NCBI RefSeq assembly: GCF_019399895.1
Contig: NC_091891.1
Coordinates: forward strand, 496,001-560,000
Length of the DNA: 64,000 nucleotides
Direction: 5' to 3'
From: Cardiocondyla obscurior
Taxonomy: Eukaryota; Arthropoda; Insecta; Hymenoptera; Formicidae
Positions within the stretch are counted from its first letter, which is position 1. Every line of letters begins with the position of its first letter. The notes under the pieces are model-generated. The model was not told where the DNA came from. It ran no database searches and saw only the letters and a list, made by a program, of their open reading frames with translations. Of the stretch, positions 1 to 12,930 are shown piece by piece. The translations under genes were made by a program, and so were the position numbers.

Positions 1-713
1 TAAAGCACACAAATTTATGGCGAGAAAATATCTTATATGCACGAAAAAATGATAAATTTCTTTTTGCGGGAGACACATTGGGCCGATATAGTATATGTAT
101 ATATGATATTTTGCGTCCTGTTTAATAAAATACTTGAAACGTGTGTACTTTTGTAAAAACGTTCTGCGACTCGCAAAATGATTAATGTATCCTCGGTCAA
201 GCACGTACTCGCAAAGATTTCTTTAGCGAAGGAAAACATTTTGAGCCAAACTGGGTTTCAATAAAGGAACTGCGATTTTCTCCCTGGCACGTAGAACAGT
301 TTTGCCCCAGCTGCGCTCAACTATTATTTCCACACGTTTAGTCTAAAAATAGCTTTCGTTGTGCAATCATATACATTTTCAGTTACTTTATTATCGTGAT
401 ATTCGACACTTTTGAGGAATATAAAATTAATTACGCTTTTTATATAAAGAAGCGGAATAATAAATGTTAAATTTACAAAATAACAATTAATATTTGTATC
501 GTCGGTACATTTCTATCTTTGAAATAATAAGTTTTATCAATTTCAATTTTTGTAAAAAAAATATTCTTTTTTGTTTCTTAGAAAATTAATATTACTATAA
601 AATTGAAAAAAAAAAAAATAACGTCGATGAATCTAATTTTATGGATCGGCATTTTATTAGATAGATAGTGAAATCCGCATTAACGATCGGTTCCTTGGAT
701 CTTTGTGTCGCAG
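1..713. other. Non-coding sequence upstream of the myoglianin last exon
   Basis: This AT-rich stretch has no open frame that resembles a protein. The bases just before 714 form a splice acceptor (gtgtcgcag), so at least the right part is intron of the TGF-beta ligand gene whose earlier exons lie to the left of the window. I see no RNA gene or recognisable repeat, only short A runs near 609-617. Confidence 0.6.
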
Positions 714-933
714 ATACGATGCCAATTACTGCTCGGGCGACTGTCCGATGGCTTTTCTTCCGGCTTATCCGAACACGCATATCGTCAGCTTGGCGGAACC
801 GCCGAACAACACCGGACCGTGCTGCGCACCTAGGAAGCTGTCGGAAATCACAATGTTGTACTTCGACAATGAGTACCAGATTGTGTTCTCGCGGTTGCCG
901 GGGATGGTCGTTGAAAAGTGCGGATGCTCATAG
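714..933 (+). CDS. myo: Myoglianin-like TGF-beta ligand (GDF8/11 family), last coding exon
   Basis: This is the C-terminal part of a secreted TGF-beta superfamily ligand; by family knowledge it signals through activin-type receptors and Smad2/3, and in insects myoglianin acts in muscle, glia and prothoracic gland. The exon begins after the acceptor gtgtcgcag at 711-713, completing a split Arg codon (AG|A), and runs 72 residues to TAG at 931-933. Visible cystine-knot signatures are YDANYCSGDC at the start, GPCCAPRKLS in the middle, the MLYFDNEYQIVF finger strand and the terminal VVEKCGCS, the invariant Cys-X-Cys end. The finger strand and the PGMVV element fit the GDF8/GDF11/myoglianin branch better than BMP ligands. 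The prodomain, furin site and signal peptide are outside the window. ORFs on other frames here are shadows. Confidence 0.93.
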
Positions 934-1805
934 TCCATCTTCGTTTCTTTCTGGCAGAACGAAAGCGACGTGGGCGACGTCGAGAATTCCACGCGAATGT
1001 CGCGACGTTCTCCCATTGATCAATCTCGACGGTTATCGTCATTGCCCTTGGCAATCGTTATTGATTGTCGCCGCCGTGTTCTCGGCGATTCCTCATCCGA
1101 TAGACTGAAAGTGCCTTGTTCGGAGAGTGATTGCGCGATGCGGATCTCTTTAGAACGCGAGGAAAGAAACGCAAAGTGCGCGAGTAAGCGGTGCGACGAT
1201 TCGCGATAGTCCCCCTCGAAGACTGTGCTGGATGCCAAGGGAAGTCCAAAGAGGGACTCGCGCCGTGTCAGAGGCACCTCAACGGGTGATCCATGGTCCA
1301 TGGCAAGGCGGATAGTTCCTAGAGTCACGGTATTATTTTTAAGATGCCGATACGTTTGCACTTGATTCACGATCGTACGTCGGTTGCGACCTCGAAATCA
1401 CCATTTTTACAACGCTTTTGGCAATTACGCAAGACGTAATTATATTTATTCAACTCTAACATTATTTTGTTAACGAGCAGGAGAGCATAATTTGGCTTAT
1501 AAAATTATATTATTGCGTCACGGTTCGCGAGACTATATCAATTGAAAAGGATACGATATCGGCCGTTTCACGTGCCTAATTGTGTTCACAGAGAGAGTCA
1601 TTTTTATCTCTCTTATTTCTCTATACTACGTAATTAAAATGCGTTATTATTAAAATATAGGTCGTCAACGATCGGTGGAAATGTATCGGCCAACAGATCT
1701 CGGTGTACAGTAAAATCGTTGTTTTTTTCTAATGGTTTTTTTTTCTCTCCCCCTTTGTCTTTCTATAATATATTATGCGTATGTATACAGGGTGTCCACC
1801 TTGCG

Positions 1806-1857
<52 letters not shown>

Positions 1858-4800
1858 GAAATGTTTCTGTCATTTTTATAATTTTTTTTTTTTTTTTCCT
1901 TCTTTTTATGAATTGTGAGAGTGCATGTGCGAGAGAGCGTGTCGAATTATGTAAATAAGTCGTAGGAGGGCAAGAATGCAGTGTTGCTTCGCTGACAATC
2001 CCGCATCTTGATCACAGAACGCGGGTGTCGAGCGTTTATTTCTAGACAAATGTGCATTAATTAACGCGAACGAATGCGCAACGCGCGCTTAATTTTCGTA
2101 GCTTTTTTCGTAACTTGCGGTATTAATAGTTGCATTTTAGCGCGTTCAGAAACGCATTCGTCGAGAAGGGACAACGATTTTTTTTTAGAACGTGTCCCTT
2201 CGCTATTCCACGCGTTGTGCAATCTAAAAGAAGATCAAGGAAAGATTGACAAATATTTTCTTTAGGCAAAATTATTCTATGTATATCTCGACAAGCGCTC
2301 TTATTAGTTTTTATGGACTCGTTAGGCTCCGTCCCTAATCCTCGGGCATAATCGCTATTAATTACCACGGTGACAGAGAGAATCAGTATCGTAATTATGT
2401 AATATAGACGTATTCCCGACGCTTGAACAATTCCAGTTATGTGTAGCGATTGAAATCAATGTAATTTCGATACATTCAAGTCTGCACGATCGGTCGATAA
2501 AAAAATAATTTGCAAACGTTTAATAAATAAGGCCCTCTTTCTCTTTGAAGCTGGGCGACGTCGGGCATTGAATTCGTCGAGATTCTATCTGGTTTCAATT
2601 CCTCGATGTATACGATCTTCAAAATTCGGACACATACTTGAAATTTCTCGTGCTATCAGAGCTAACACTTAACTCCACATTTACTCCTCGGCTTCGAGTC
2701 AAGTGCACTAAAGCTACATTTTGTAAAATAGTATACGATGTACGATGGACTTGCGCGCACCGTCCCTAAACTTTATGTGATTGTAAAGGAAAAAAAAAAA
2801 AAAATTCACATAACACGATATACATAACACCCCCGCGCGAGTTTATTACAAAAAAAGAAAAAAAAAAAACTTTGCGATTTTTATAAAGCGATCATTTAGA
2901 ATGTAAGAAAAACGATCCGTGAAAATCGATTTTTAAATATTCCTTTCCCTGTCCCTCTCCTTCTCCTGTTAAATTGTTCTTGTCTTTTCTTCTTCAGCTG
3001 TCCATTCCTTTCCCCTCCCCTCGTATCTATTACATTTCCTATTTTCGGTTTGTTTGTCTCAGTGTATCAATAATTAAAAAAAGATAAGGGATTTGTTTAT
3101 CCCCCGCTCCTCAAATAGCGAACGAGAACGGCAGAAAAATGCATACTTATATGTATAATGTGTACTTCCTAGGTAGGCATACAGCATAGATAGAAAAATA
3201 TTTATTCCATGAAATAAATGGTTTTTCGATGAGCACGGAATAACATTTCATTTTTTTCTCCCTTATCACTATTAAATAATTTTTAGAATTAGTTGCGCGT
3301 CTTCATGAAAAATAAAATAAATGATCAGATTTAACTTTCCGTTGATATTTCCGATAAGAAGTTTATCAAAATCTCCTGTGTCGTAATTTGTTAATTTATT
3401 TTGATTATTTCAATTACTTTAATCATTATTTGATATTTTATTTTATAAATATACGATATGTATGTAAAAAAGAAAGTGCGTACTTATTACTCTTGAACGT
3501 CGTACGTCAATTTTATTTTTAAAGCCATTTTATGATAAATTTGGCAGTATCATGTATTCTGATGCGGCAATCAATCTGCATTTTATTAAATCACGTTCGA
3601 CGACGTATTTCTTTTTCTTTTTAATTAATCACGAGAGAGAAAGTCTATAATGAGAGCCGACGATAAACTTTCGGGGCAAAAAACGATTATTGTTTTGCGA
3701 TTTCTTTTCGTCCACCAATTAAAAACCGGTCATGTTTTCGCCAACTCCCGGTACTCTAAAAGTAAAGAATAATATTTTTCTTAATATAGGCGTTATTAAT
3801 CGTTATATCGTATTACTTTTCCAAATTGTCGATACAAAAATTCTCTCTTAAAAGCAATTAATTTTGCTGACGTAAAGAATCTTTTAAAAATAATTTATAA
3901 ATGCCAGTTAATACAAATCAAATCTGGACATTAAAAGTATAATTAAACAAGTTGGGTGAACTTAGAGTATATTTAGATATACTCAAAGTTCATGTCAGGA
4001 ATGGCTGTAACTGATAGTGCTGAAAATTTTGACTGATTCACTCCATCAGTCTCATAAATCAAAACGAATTCGTCAATATGATTATCGTCTGCTTATTATT
4101 AATAATTAATGATTTATGGTTGATAAAAATATTATTAAAAGTAACCCTATAATATAAAATTTATCAAAAATATGCATTCTTATCGTTTGCAGATTAAAGT
4201 GCACACATAGCCTGTCATTTATTAAGTTTATTCAACATTGCTGTCTTCAAGGGTGATATTACAATCGATGCAAGTTTCAAATTGCATGCTCTCGATAATC
4301 TATTACGTGCAACGAAAGATCAATTCAATGACAAATGAGCTTTTTATAAATACTTGATAAAATTTTGATCGCGTCGATAAACTTACAATTAGATTTTACT
4401 TTTATTAAATTATTAAATGTACAAGGTGTATCGCTTCCCATAAATCATTGTTGAAATATTATTTTACATGCGCCGTGACGATAAAATAATGTACACATAA
4501 AAAAACATGCTTATGGGTATATTATTTTCTACATGCGATTCTTCTTCCTTCTTTATGCGATTCAGTCTTGTATGGATGACTATAATTGTGTCATGGCTTT
4601 TACGTCGGTTGCGATAACAGAAACAATTGTAATGTGGAAATAAAGGAAGAGTTATCTGTCGTTAGTCGGATCGAAAGGGTGCCAAGGAAAAATTTATTTA
4701 AATGGATGGCGCTGTCAGGGTATCAATAGTAGGATGTGATTTATCAAGAATGCGCAAATGACAGTCAGACAGACAATCATTTTTTTTTCTCAAGTTTTTT

Positions 4801-5221
4801 ATAATACGTTTCCGAAATGAATAAATGTGAAAACTATTTAATTTCAAGTTTTAGGTTCAATTTTTTAAAATAAATTTATGCAACACATTTGTTTTAAAGT
4901 AAAGAGATTTTTTTGGTAGAAGAAAAAATTAAAATGACACAACGTGTGCAATGTCAAAGCGTCATTATCATATCGCTTCGTCGCTGCTTTAGCGCTATGT
5001 TGATGCCGATATAATATCACTTTTATTCTACTAAACTACTAGAAAAATAAAAAATGAAAAAAAATTATATTTAATTTACAAACCGCATTAATTTGACAAT
5101 CAAATGTAATTAAAAGACAATTTTTTAAAATAATATTTAAGAAACATAAAAAATTAACATCAATAATTACAAATAATTTAATAAAGATAATTAAATTTTT
5201 TAAGTGTTGAAAAAGACTTAC
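934..5221. other. Non-coding region downstream of myoglianin
   Basis: About 4.3 kb without a credible coding region. The first few hundred bases are relatively GC- and CpG-rich and are probably 3' UTR of myoglianin; ORFs on both strands between 934 and 1370 lack family motifs. Further right the sequence is AT-rich with a TA microsatellite at about 1806-1858, T/A runs, and no recognisable RNA gene. Poly-A signals such as AATAAA near 2523 cannot be assigned. Confidence 0.5.
1806..1858. repeat. TA dinucleotide microsatellite
   Basis: Nearly continuous alternation of T and A with one interruption (atacat) in the middle. Short ORFs with Tyr-Ile repeats drawn through this tract are artefacts of the repeat. 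Confidence 0.9.
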
Positions 5222-5471
5222 TTATATATTTATTACTGCTTTGTGAATGTCATGGGGTGTCAGTGACATGAGCGGCGTTGCTCGGAGTGCGACGATAATT
5301 CGCACATATAACGTGATAGTCAAGATGCACGTTCTGACAAGTCGGCCCAGTTGAATTAAAGGCAGAGTCAACTGTTTCGCCAGACGTGCCAATTCTCGTT
5401 TTATTGTTTTTCTTCGACGGCGCCTCGAGCACTCGTCCTTGCCGATGGTCGGGTTAGTGCTCTCTTTTTCG
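5222..5471 (-). ncRNA. Candidate minus-strand exon, possibly of a long transcript
   Basis: A GC-richer 250-base block in AT-rich surroundings, bounded on the minus strand by a good acceptor (ctgtttcag, ending at 5472) and a consensus donor GTAAGT starting at 5221. One frame is open across the whole block (83 codons including an Arg-rich stretch followed by a hydrophobic part) and closes with TAA exactly at the donor. It matches no family I recognise. Joined to the 44-base exon at 11693-11736 that frame stays open, but upstream the cassette has stops. It may be a lncRNA exon, an untranslated exon or a diverged coding exon. The splice sites are seen; expression is inferred. Confidence 0.35.
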
Positions 5472-6428
5472 CTGAAACAGAAATGCGAAAATCGACATTA
5501 ACCCGAAAATATCACGGAGAAAATATTTAAACAGAAATAGTTGACGTCGCGTGCCAAGAACGCTCAAGATAGAATTAAATAAAAGATACGAAAGTGACTT
5601 TCACCAAAACGGAAAGTGACGATCAGTCGAGAACTTTGCGAGATAAAAATTCCTTAAACTAACTCTGAAAATTTTATACCGTGAACGATATTTATAAAAG
5701 ATATCTCATCTTTATTTTTTTTAAGTGACACATATTTGTTTTTTTACGTCAAAATTAATTAAACGACGACGTCTTTTAATCATTTTATTGAGAAAAGATT
5801 TTCGCTATCTCTCTCGATACTTTTCGGCAAAGATTTGTCTTTCGGAAACAGATTCTTGTCGTACACGGTATTTTTTTCCCTTTTTTATACAAATAGAAGT
5901 TGTCAAGTTTGTTCGCTAGCAAAGTCATTTCTGTAAATGAGACCAAGTCGTATATTCATTATAAAGAAAAAAAGAAAAAAAAAATCGTGGAGGTCAAGCT
6001 TCGCCTGCCGTCGATGGGCAACGAGCTCTCGAATGCACTGGCCCTTGTGGGCCAATCTACCTAAACTCGCCGACCAGACTATGCTTTAATAACCTTGCAC
6101 TCTGCGAAGCATATTGGCCGGCTCATCGGATTGGCATTTAAATTGGTAGGTTGAAACACTATCGCCTAACTTTCCTCCTTCCACTTAAAAAACGTAAGAA
6201 ACCAGACTCGCGACAGATCTATCTATACGAGATATTACATAAAAAATGGCAGAATAAAATTACTCATCTGGAATAATGTGCGCTAGCTTATAAATTAACA
6301 TATCCGCGAATCCCGGTAACGCTTGATTAGAAACAGTTGATTAAACTCGAGTAACGGCAACTTCTATAAATAAATTTTAAGCAATGAAATAATTAACAAA
6401 CAGTCAATTATAATTATCATTGTATGTA

Positions 6429-6482
<54 letters not shown>

Positions 6483-7882
6483 ATGTATAATATAATATTT
6501 AAAAAATGATATGAATCATATTAAACGATAATATTTTATTCTAATCATTTTTCTTGAGCAAGACGCTTCTTCCGTGTGTAACAGACTGAGAAATCAATCG
6601 GAAATATACGTAACGAGCGTTTAATAAACGTACGATAAATATAAAGTAAAGTTGATTTATCGCAATTCTAAAATAAATTCCTAATTTTAGAAATTACGAA
6701 CACACAGCTTTGGACGATAAATTCTTATCAATTCTTACAGCATGCAGTCACGTGAAATAACTTGGGTTTTATTGAAAGCTTAGTGATTTGCCACGCAACG
6801 CGCCGATGCGACTCGAATAATTGGCAAGGAATTCTGTTGTTAGAAGCAGAAGTAGTGCCCATTTGGAGAAGTGAAAAGCGGATGTAGGCCGACGTTAAAG
6901 CGCGTTTTTTACACCCGGCCGTTAAACGAGAGTGCGATGCGGGGGTGGGAATAATAATATTATTTAAAGCATGAGCTCTTTGACATAATTGTCACGGCGT
7001 GGTGCCGCTGGTGGTATTTAGCTGCGTTTTATGATCCATTCAACGGTCCGGCTTTTAAACTCCCTCGCGCACGGCCGTCACTCGGATTTGCATTTTACGA
7101 GTGAACGGGCAAAGGTGAACTACGATAGATCGGAGAAGAAGAGGGATAGGAAGTCAAAAATAAAGAGAATCTGACAGAGATGCCTGCGCCCAAGTACATG
7201 CTATTTATGCATTCATATTCTTTCCGATAGTGTAATTTCTTCGTCAAACGCCATTGGTCGGATGTTGTTTCCTGTACCATTAATTAACCCCGTATCTTAC
7301 AGATCGCCCGTGAGCGTATTTATTTTCGTGTCGATTTGCGCTTTCTACGACTTCGTGAAGTCTTTTACAAATTTTTATTTCCATTTGTGAATTATTCTTT
7401 TTTTAATTTTTATTTTTATAATATTTTATATATACATATATTATTAGTTTATTTAGATAATATTTTCATATATCTAAATCTCATCATATATTTAAATAAA
7501 CTTTCTCGCGCTGCGTTTTGCCTGGTCGGTGCATGCTCACGACTCGAAACGATTGGATATGGATAAGGAAAGTGATGACGATCGGAATAATGGGACACAT
7601 GCAGTACCTGTTAGTATGTAGCCTTTATTCGAGAGCGTGGATCAAGTGATCCCCTTTTCACTTAGGGGACGAGGAACTCTGCTGGCTTTCACGGAGGGTC
7701 GAAACGACGAAGAAGAAAAGAGGAAGTCGAGTTCGAATCGCAAGGGACGCTATTTCCTGAATGCTACTTCCTCTCGAGCGCCAAGTGGAGTATATGCATC
7801 CAGTTAATTTCTCACGTACATCTCCTGTTTTAGATCATCAACTTTATCCGGAAAATACAGAAAGGGAATTTGCACAAGTGAG

Positions 7883-7937
<55 letters not shown>

Positions 7938-10900
7938 CCATGTAAAATTTAAACTAATGCTATTTTCGATACGTACGCGTATTATTTACGTTACACTTGC
8001 AGTCGCGATTATAATTTGTTGTTGCAGCAGCACAGGAAATGATGGATGAGTTTTTAAGTGAAACGTCGAAATAACATCTCCGTGTTTAAAAAAAAAAAAA
8101 AAAAAAAAAAAGATTTGCGGGAACAAGAACGGCAAAAAGGAATGTACGTAGCGACAGCAAAAGCGATGCACTTGAATTAACTTAGGGTATTTCTAGCACT
8201 CTAGGTTTAGCTCCGGAACACTCGTGGTATGTTATATGCTGGCAGAAGGTCTCTTCTCTCTCCCCCCCCCCTCATCCCCGCCCCTCTCGCTCTCTCTCTC
8301 TCGCTTTCCTTTTACGGATCTGGTGCACTACTATGCTCTCAATGGTGACGAAGCACCCTTGTCGGTTAATTTCGAAAATCGGCTTGACTAATATTCAATA
8401 AAATGTGCAATTTGTCGATTTTTATCGAGTTAGAATAAATGGCACTTGTGAATTAAATTGCCAAAGATCGGTACGTTTGCGCAACGCAATTGATTATCAA
8501 GAGCTTACGCGCGATAACGACGAAAGATAAGGGAAAGCGTCTCGAATTCTTTGTCAGTCGGTGACGTTAGAAGAACCGCGGTGCGATATTTGAATCAGTT
8601 GATACAGGAGTGCTCTTAGATAATTAAAGGTTAAAAAAAAAAAAAAAAAAAAAAAAAAGATAGGAAAGAAATGGCAGAGGAGAATGGTACAAGAGGAATG
8701 CCCGCGAATAAGAAAAGAGAAGAAGACCCGGTTACGTGAACGTTTGTAAACGTGTCCTCGGGTAAGCATTCAGGTTTCGGTCGTTTGGGTGGCTGCCTAG
8801 GCAGGCTTGCCCGTGTTACCCGATGCCCCCTTCACCTTTACTGCACATATAAGGGCTGCGAGCACCAACCCCCGCACACGCACCAGCGAAAAAAAATGCA
8901 TACGCATACGATAACGGGGGTGCGTGCCTGAGGGCTATCCTTATGGGGCTTGGGGAGGCCATACAATACTTTAGTAACCCCGTAATGCCTCCCCTTTCGC
9001 GCAAGCAGGAGGGCAGGCAGGCAAGCGAGGCGAGGCGAGGCAAAGTAAAGCAGGTAGATAGAGAGCCTTAAAGTATAAAATAGCCAACCGTTGCGCCTCT
9101 TCTTTTCTTTTCCGATCTACTCTGCATCAGGACTAAAGGGTTACCAAGAGGGTCGGTGGTATCTCACGTTTGTATGTCAATTTATCAAGCGCTACCAATA
9201 TGAGGGTAGATGGCTTTTCACTTCCTTTGTCACGAGGAATTTGATTACTTTCTCAACGTAGTAGAGCTTAATTTCCGATTAATATAGATAACGAGAGCTT
9301 GATAATATTCAGCAAATAATAATTTTTTAAAAAACTTGCAATAAAATTATTTGTTATAAAGTCAAGTAACAAGGAAAGTAATATTAAATAGTTGGTCAAA
9401 GATCAATTAATAATTTTTAACGTCAAATATTAATCTCTATTTTTATACGTATAATAAAAAGACAAATTAGAATTTTAAACATCTTTTAACTTCATTTAAT
9501 TATTTTTAATTACCTTATGTCCAAAAAATTATATATCTGCAATTTCATATCAATTTGAAATTATTATAACGCGTTTTATACATCGCGATCTAGTACATTT
9601 CCATTTACATAACGTTTTACGTTAGTAAAAATCGACGGTTGCATTGCAGGCGATTTATTAAAAGTTTGTCTCGTGCAATACTTATACATTTATCTTTTCG
9701 ATAAAATATGTTTTATTTAAACAGGAAGTCATAATATTACGCAGCTTATGTACTGATAATTTAAGAGATCGTGAGCCGTCAAACGTCCCGGCTCGTGAGT
9801 GTTTGCTATAGTCACATCGGGATTTATTATCGCATAAAGATTCCGAGTCCAGGGAATAAACTGCGATCGGATAACGACGCTATATAATTATCTCACAATT
9901 TTAGCGAAGGGTCTAAAAATCGCATAAACGAGACTCGGAGAAAGGTACGCGGATAGGGGCCGAGGAAACGAGCAGAGGTTCCGCGCGAGACGGATCACGA
10001 TAATTACGAATTACCCCGCCGTGTTTGTAATTAAAAACAGCGGCAGTTTCGTGCGACTGGAATTTCGCTTTGCAGTCCTGCTTTCGGCGCCAAAGCGGGG
10101 TGCATAAATCGTGCGCGGTGCCAAATATTCGAAACCCCTCTCGTCTCTCTCTCTCTCTCTTTTCATCGAACGAAACAGAGCACCCTGCGACTCCCGGTGC
10201 AGTCGAACCGAGACACACATGCCTGTGGAAATATACGTACGCACGCCCTACCGTCGTCGGCCCTCCTATTTATAACGCGAAATTCCCGGAAGGTGAAGGC
10301 AGATAGCATCGAACCCAACCACCGACGGGGACGAAAGAGGACCTACCCATAATTTTCCCCCGATTCGTGGGCTGTCGAGTACCGGCCACCGGCTGCACGC
10401 ACATCCGCATTCGATCAAGCCACGCGCCCCGCGTTCGCCAACTTCGCTCTCCTCCTCATTCTTCATTTCGTTGCGTTTCACCCTTCCACGTGCATCCGGA
10501 CAAGCTCGAATTTTTTTACTCTTTAATTTAAACTAATTTTCTTTAGCTTTTTCTCCGCTCAAACGATTGATTTATAAAAAGTACTCGTTTCAATATAATT
10601 CTTTTAATAGTTGAATTTTTTCTCAAACTATTTGTTACGTAAAAAATATTTAAACATTTCCTGTTCTCTAAACCAGCTCTAACTCTTTTATAAAATATAT
10701 AGAGCAAGTTACGTATAACGTTGAAATTTAATAAATATATTGTACGTACATTGATAGGTTTCTCCAGATTTTCGTATGTCCTGCAAAGCAGAAGACGCGG
10801 GACACGAATCGGTATCGGTAATCGGCCGCGGGAATTCTGGGAAGATAATAATATTTGCTCCGATGGCAATCAACCGTCCAGACGGCGGCCAGACAAGACA

Positions 10901-11605
10901 ATGATAGATCAATCTTGCGAGTCTCGCACGCTCGGATGCGCGTCACGTCAACGCGCTAACCCGCTTCGCGACCTCACGATCGTGTTTGCCGACGTCGGGC
11001 TGACTGACGACTTTAGGAAAGAGTCACCGACGGTCGTAATATACGACCGTGACCAATTTACAAACGGCACCCGTCATTTCTCGTGCAGGGGCAAGCGACT
11101 CTTCCTGCCAGCCGAGAGTCAGTAGCCTCGGATCGGTCGGGTCAACGGTAACGGAGCCGCTGACACGACGAGTTCTCCTAGTTGCGCTGATAATGACTTC
11201 GTCTTTCTAGTTAAAGTTTCTCGCGGTTCTCATTAATTAATTCAAGTATACTTCTTTTATTATCATTTACTTATATGCATCTTATCTCAAAGACCTTTAA
11301 ATCTAGTTGCAATGCTTATCATCAGAAGGCGTTAGCAGACCGCCTCTTTAACGACGTCTCACATGACTCGAATTTCACCCACATTCAGTCAAATGATCGA
11401 TTATATTAAATAAAAAATTTTCTTGATATTGCGTAACCGTTGAATTAAATTAATTAATTTTATTTTTTATTTTAATGATAAGTATACAAGAATTACATAC
11501 AATATATTTATAATAAATACTGTTCTACAAAAACCCTACTAAGAAGCAAATCTTTTTTTATTGTTTTAATATGTAATTATATCACGTGTAATTTTTATCA
11601 AAGAC
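5472..11605. other. Long non-coding region with microsatellites
   Basis: About 6.1 kb without convincing genes. It holds a TA microsatellite (about 6435-6470), a GA microsatellite (about 7886-7931), poly-A tracts (about 8088-8111 and 8634-8658), a CT run near 10140-10160, and CpG-rich patches at 8.8-9.05, 9.9-10.5 and 10.8-11.2 kb. ORFs in those patches occur on both strands, lack motifs and are not bounded by consistent splice sites. On the model above it is mostly one large minus-strand intron. Confidence 0.45.
7886..7931. repeat. GA dinucleotide microsatellite
   Basis: Uninterrupted GA repeat of about 46 bases. It produces an artefactual Arg-Glu ORF on the plus strand. Confidence 0.92.
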
Positions 11606-11915
11606 TAGAAAAAAACCATGCGCGCGCTATGCGCTCGCTATTTTTTAAGAGATCTATATTATAAACTACGAAAAAGAAATTATGCGACTTACCAATCTGC
11701 ATGAGCTTCAGCGGAGTTGTTGACTTCTGCCGGTGACTGTAACATAAAAAAAAAAAAATTAATGTAGACGTGTAAATTAATTAATAAAATTAATTTAAAA
11801 AAAAAGTAAAAAAAATTTTTTTTTTTATAAAGATTTTATTTAAAATATTTATACTTACTTAAAAGTTGCTCCGCCGATGCAGGATGCCCGTCCCGAGCCT
11901 GCTCCTCCTCTCAGA
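11606..11915 (-). repeat. Inverted-duplicate spliced cassette, copy 1
   Basis: Read on the minus strand this segment matches 50385-50690 on the plus strand. The match includes the end of one exon (CATCGGCGGAGCAACTTTTAA just before the donor GTAAGT), a short AT-rich intron with near-identical first 30 bases, a 44-base exon and the start of the next intron (gtaagtcgcat, then a shared gtagtttata element). Similarity covers introns as well as exons, so the unit was copied as DNA rather than retroposed. It fades upstream of the TCTGAGAGG motif at 11910-11915. Confidence 0.8.
11693..11736 (-). ncRNA. 44-base candidate exon B, copy 1
   Basis: Bounded by the acceptor ttatgttacag and the donor GTAAGT, and 36 or more of 44 positions are identical to 50567-50610. 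Every frame is short. The frame continuing from the preceding exon is either closed by TAA at that exon's end or lacks an upstream ATG, so coding status is unresolved. Confidence 0.5.
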
Positions 11916-11973
11916 ATATCAGGCCTCCCGTCGGAATGCTTCCTCTCATGTCAGACCGTTCTCGCACTGTTCC
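11859..11973 (-). ncRNA. 115-base candidate exon A, copy 1
   Basis: Preceded on the minus strand by the acceptor ctttttgtttgcag and followed by the donor GTAAGTAT. It contains an ATG opening a 12-codon frame that ends in TGA, and stops in the other frames, so it looks like an untranslated or lncRNA exon. The last 50 or so bases are nearly identical to the plus-strand copy at 50385-50444; the first half is not. Confidence 0.45.
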
Positions 11974-12085
11974 CTGCAAACAAAAAGCCCAGATAATTAG
12001 TTTAAACTGCGCGAATCTACGCATCACTTCTGAAACAAAAAGGTTATTTCGCAGAGATGTACGTACGCGTAAGGATATAACTTAC

Positions 12086-12250
12086 TTTGAGGAAAGGAGA
12101 CGTGATCACACGTGCTCTCATCACACGTAAAATGGAGAGGAGAATATAATTTTCGTGCCGGGAGGTTTTCGTTGTAACGCAAGTACGTATTTCGGCACAG
12201 ACTTGTGGCTGCTGTGTAGGGTGTACGTGTGCTTCGCGTGACCACTGAAA
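12086..12250 (-). ncRNA. Candidate first exon of the minus-strand transcript (approximate start)
   Basis: On the minus strand a GC-richer block ends in CCTCAAA followed by the donor GTAAGT (12080-12085). It lies upstream of candidate exons A and B and head-to-head with Dgk epsilon, which would place a shared promoter at about 12.25-12.5 kb. The 5' limit is arbitrary. Overlapping ORFs of about 75 codons show no known domain. Confidence 0.3.
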
Positions 12251-12930
12251 AAGGACAGAGCGAGTGGTCAAGCTGAATAAAGTAAGAAATAATATCGATA
12301 GTCGACTAGACCGATCGAGTCGATGAAAGACAGCAACTTGTCAGTGGCAACTGTGGAAACAGCTGTAAGGTTATACGTGCATTAAGAAACATGTATAACA
12401 TAAACTGCATACAAAATATAATCAACTTGAAAAATAAATAGTGATTCTCGCGTCTGTCACCTAACGTAAGTATCAATTAGAATGTAAATTATTTTGTCTT
12501 TTATTTTACTATTACGTCTTATTTTAATGTAACAGAGTCGACTCTGTTATAAGTCATAAATTATAAACATTTTTACAAATTTAAAATACTCTCACGTTAT
12601 GTCCTTTTCGCCTTTTACAAATGCAAATCAATGATATGTTAATGATACATTTAAAAGTTACATCATGGCTTAACTCATATTATTTTTATATATATAACAA
12701 AATCAATTAATTTACCTTTATTTTATAAATAGTTACACATTTAGTTATCTAGTAAAATACTTGTTTGTTAAGTAATATTTATTTGTTAAACATATAATAT
12801 TCTGAGTGTGCTATAAATTTTGCATTTTTTTGTATTTAATAAAAGAAAGAGAATATTTATTATTGTATTAATTTTAGATTAAAATTTTTGGAATTCTATA
12901 AAACTAATAATAAATTAGATATTCTACATC
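12251..12930. promoter_or_regulatory. Likely bidirectional promoter and 5' UTR region of Dgk epsilon
   Basis: This interval separates the candidate minus-strand first exon from the Dgk epsilon start codon. It begins with a CpG-containing block and becomes AT-rich. Possible plus-strand donors (for example AACGTAAGTATC near 12465) would allow an untranslated first exon spliced close to the ATG. No TATA box or initiator can be assigned with confidence; the promoter role is inferred from position. Confidence 0.35.

Noticed and set aside
1719..1958. 79-codon ORF with Tyr-Ile repeats
   Set aside because: Drawn through a TA microsatellite and T homopolymer.
7761..7952. 63-codon ORF ending in Arg-Glu repeats
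   Set aside because: Runs through a GA microsatellite; no homology or splice support.
12024..12271. Two overlapping minus-strand ORFs of 73-75 codons upstream of Dgk epsilon
   Set aside because: Competing frames with no motif; they cross the candidate donor at 12080-12085, so at most part would be exon.
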